From Bradyrhizobium sediminis (GTDB taxonomy: Bacteria; Pseudomonadota; Alphaproteobacteria; Rhizobiales; Xanthobacteraceae): a DNA stretch of 64,000 bases. The DNA is taken from positions 3,110,501 to 3,174,500 of the forward strand of contig NZ_CP076134.1 of assembly GCF_018736085.1 (NCBI RefSeq), written 5' to 3'. Positions 61,929 to 64,000 of the stretch are shown piece by piece. The notes below the pieces were generated by a model. That model was not told where the DNA came from. It did no database searches and saw only the letters and a list, made by a program, of their open reading frames with translations. A program made the position numbers and the translations under genes. The first letter of the stretch is position 1, and each line of letters starts with the position of its first letter.

Positions 61929-62020
61929 GGCCGCCCGCAGCCTGAGGCATATCGTTTTCCAGCTCAAACGCCGGAGCCCCAACCAGCGGACTCTGGCTCT
62001 AACTCCAAGGAGTGTTTGTC

Positions 62021-62563
62021 ATGGCAGAAGCTGCAACAACATTACCGATCGAGACCGAAGCTGGCCCGGCCGCACCGGCGACCAAACCCGCGGACTGGCA
62101 GCCCTTTGAAGCGCTGCGCAATCAGGTCGACCGGCTGTTTCACGATTTCCAGACCGGCTTCATGCAGGCCCCGTTGTTCCGCCCGCTGCCCGACATAGAA
62201 TCGTTCTGGCGCCGCGACCTCGGCTTCAATGTCACGCCGGCGATCGATGTCGTCGAAAAGGACAAGGCGTTCGAGGTGACGGCCGAACTGCCGGGGCTCG
62301 ACGTCAAGGACATCGACATCCAGCTCGCTGACGGTGTGCTGACGATCAAGGGTGAAAAGCAGGAGCAAAAGGAAGAGAAGACCAAGGACCGCTACGTCTC
62401 CGAGCGCCGCTACGGTTCCTTCCGCCGCTCGCTGCAGGTGCCCGGCAGCGTCGACGCCGGCAAGATCGAGGCGAGCTACAAGAGCGGGGTCCTGACGGTG
62501 ACGCTGCCGAAGTCGCCGGACGCGCAGAACAACCAGAAGAAGATTCCCGTAACCTCGAAATAG
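62021..62563 (+). CDS. Hsp20 / alpha-crystallin small heat-shock protein (IbpA/HspC-like)
   Basis: The 180-residue class A small heat-shock protein has an N-arm (LRNQVDRLFHDFQTGF), an alpha-crystallin domain (FNVTPAIDVVEKDKAFEVTAEL, ADGVLTIKGEKQEQKEEK, RRYGSFRRSLQVPGSVD) and the C-terminal IPV motif (KKIPVTSK). AAGGAG precedes ATG 62021. It is the first gene of a pair with the groEL paralogue (86-base gap) and larger than the hsp20 at 53584, with which it shares little beyond the core. Confidence 0.92.
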   Translation: MAEAATTLPIETEAGPAAPATKPADWQPFEALRNQVDRLFHDFQTGFMQAPLFRPLPDIESFWRRDLGFNVTPAIDVVEKDKAFEVTAELPGLDVKDIDIQLADGVLTIKGEKQEQKEEKTKDRYVSERRYGSFRRSLQVPGSVDAGKIEASYKSGVLTVTLPKSPDAQNNQKKIPVTSK

Positions 62564-62649
62564 ACACACTATCGACCTCGCCGCATCACGATGTTGACCG
62601 GCGAGGGCGCACGTCATTCTGACGACCCGCATGCACCGAGAGGCAGCGA

Positions 62650-64000
62650 ATGGCCCACAAGCAAATCCTGTTTCATTCCGCGGCCCGCGAGAAGGTGTTG
62701 CGGGGAGCCACGCTCCTCGCCGACGCGGTGCGGGTCACGCTGGGGCCGAAATCGAAATCGGTTCTGATCCAGAAGAGCTGGGGCGCGCCGATCGTGTGCA
62801 ACGACGGTGTCACCATCGCCAAGGAAATCGACCTCAAGGACCCCGAAGAAAACCTCGGTGCCCAGGTTCTTCGCCAGGCGGCGGAGAGGACCGGAGACGT
62901 GGTCGGCGACGGCACCAGCACAGCGACCATCCTCGCACATGCGATCCTTGCCGACGGCGTACGCAATGTCGTGGCAGGCGCCAGCGCCATCGATCTCAAG
63001 CGCGGACTGGACCGTGCCGCACGTGTTGCGATCGAGGCGCTGCGCGCCATGTCTCGCCCGGTGAAGACGAAAGCAGAGAAGGCCCAGGTCGCAACCTTGT
63101 CGGCCCACAATGATCCGGCGATCGGCGATCTTGTTGCCGACGCCATCGAGAAGGTCGGCGGCGACGGCGTGATTTCGGTCGAGGAATCCAAGACCACGGA
63201 GACTACGCTGGACGTGGTCGAAGGCATGAAGTTCGATCGCGGCTTCATATCGCCTTACTTCGTCACCGACGCAGAGCGCATGGAAGCCGTGCTGGAGGAT
63301 CCGTACGTGCTGCTGTGCGATCACAAGATCGGGGCGCTGCGCGACCTGATCCCGGTACTCGAACAGGTCGCCAAGTCCGGCCGCCCGTTGTTGATCGTGG
63401 CCGAGGACATCGAGGGAGAGGCGCTGGCGACGTTGATCGTCAACCGGCTCAGGGGCGTTCTCAAGGGCTGCGCGGTCAAGGCACCCGGCTTCGGAGACCG
63501 GCGCAAGGCGATGTTGGAAGACATCGCTATCCTGACCGGCGCGCAGGTGATCTCCGAGGAGATCGGCCTCAAGCTGGAAAGCGCCACTTTGCAGCAACTC
63601 GGCCGTGCGGCGCGCGTGGTCGCAGACAAGGAAAACACCACCCTGATCGGCAGTGGCGGCGACCGCGCCCGGATCGACGGCCGGATTGCGCAAATTCGGC
63701 GCGAAATCGAAAAGACCACCAGCGACTACGACCGCGAAAAGCTTGAGGAGCGGCTCGCCAAACTGGCCGGCGGTGTCGCGGTGATCCGCGTCGGCGCGCC
63801 GACGGAAGCCGAGATGAAGGCCAAGAAGGAGGCGCTCGATGACGCCATCAGTTCCACCAAGGCAGCGGTGGCCGAAGGCATCGTGCCGGGCGGCGGCCTT
63901 GCGCTGCTCAAATGCATTGAAGCGGTCACCCGGGAAGAAGCAGCTTGCGAAGGCGACGAAAGGACCGGGGTCCAGATCCTGAAGCGGGCGCTCGATGCCC
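62650..64000 (+). CDS. groEL: GroEL/Cpn60 chaperonin paralogue (3' end cut by the window)
   Basis: The frame is open from ATG 62650 to the window edge (450 codons). GroEL signatures are present: [87 protein letters not shown] and [18 protein letters not shown]. It deviates from housekeeping GroEL, e.g. in the extreme N-terminus ([20 protein letters not shown]) and DGTSTATI instead of DGTTTATV. No groES lies upstream. It is presumably co-transcribed with hsp20 from the FixK-type box promoter. Confidence 0.92.
   Translation, partial: MAHKQILFHSAAREKVLRGATLLADAVRVTLGPKSKSVLIQKSWGAPIVCNDGVTIAKEIDLKDPEENLGAQVLRQAAERTGDVVGDGTSTATILAHAILADGVRNVVAGASAIDLKRGLDRAARVAIEALRAMSRPVKTKAEKAQVATLSAHNDPAIGDLVADAIEKVGGDGVISVEESKTTETTLDVVEGMKFDRGFISPYFVTDAERMEAVLEDPYVLLCDHKIGALRDLIPVLEQVAKSGRPLLIVAEDIEGEALATLIVNRLRGVLKGCAVKAPGFGDRRKAMLEDIAILTGAQVISEEIGLKLESATLQQLGRAARVVADKENTTLIGSGGDRARIDGRIAQIRREIEKTTSDYDREKLEERLAKLAGGVAVIRVGAPTEAEMKAKKEALDDAISSTKAAVAEGIVPGGGLALLKCIEAVTREEAACEGDERTGVQILKRALDA

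Overview
The window looks like a chromosomal piece of a Bradyrhizobium-type alphaproteobacterium. The basis is the high GC, the GC-rich third codon positions, a Rhizobiales-type dispersed palindrome, a methylcrotonyl-CoA carboxylase operon, a NodU-type carbamoyltransferase, OpgC, and many FixK/FNR-type boxes. The genus is an inference; no rRNA is present to settle it.

Layout. 1-5.7 kb: end of a Cys/Met-metabolism PLP enzyme, a Na/Pi cotransporter, and a tightly overlapping acyl-CoA dehydrogenase / MoxR ATPase / CoxE-like operon. 5.9-9.9 kb: a two-gene Gabija-type anti-phage system (OLD-family nuclease plus UvrD-like helicase) beside an unexplained coding remnant. 10.2-13.9 kb: envelope-lipid glycosylation genes (LAB_N protein, GT2, PAP2 phosphatase, GT39). 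13.9-21.3 kb: penicillin-binding protein 1C and a thioester alpha-2-macroglobulin, then tRNA-Arg(TCT). 22-27.3 kb: small and hypothetical genes, one frameshifted by a perfect 13-bp tandem duplication, and a complete IS1202/ISNCY-like insertion sequence with 16-bp target repeats. 27.5-33.3 kb: a TRAP solute-binding protein and leucine catabolism genes (HMG-CoA lyase, MCC alpha and beta). 33.5-37.1 kb: complex I accessory subunit, OpgC, carbamoyltransferase.

37-64 kb is the most interesting part. It is a stress/dormancy island with at least a dozen TTGA-N6-TCAA-like (FixK/FNR) boxes in its intergenic regions. It carries two universal stress proteins, an eRF1-like protein, an ABC exporter, a host-attachment-like protein, FtsH, a magnesium-type P-ATPase, ChaB, an overlapping phosphoribosyltransferase/dienelactone hydrolase pair, a COG2187-like kinase, a PRPP synthetase paralogue, Hsp20 with Lon, a CBS-BON protein, a short PhaC-like enzyme, a LigD NHEJ system split into three overlapping genes, an L,D-transpeptidase, and Hsp20 with a GroEL paralogue. 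A ribosome hibernation factor (HPF/RaiA) gene lies in it as a triple-frameshift pseudogene with its FixK box still intact. The composition parallels the DosR dormancy regulon of Mycobacterium tuberculosis nearly class by class, but under CRP/FNR-type boxes.

How the genes fit together (inference): on oxygen limitation a FixK-type regulator would switch on protein quality control (Hsp20, Lon, FtsH, GroEL), nucleotide salvage (Prs, PRTase), ATP/AMP-sensing proteins (USP, CBS), ion homeostasis (MgtA-like) and end-joining repair for a non-growing state.
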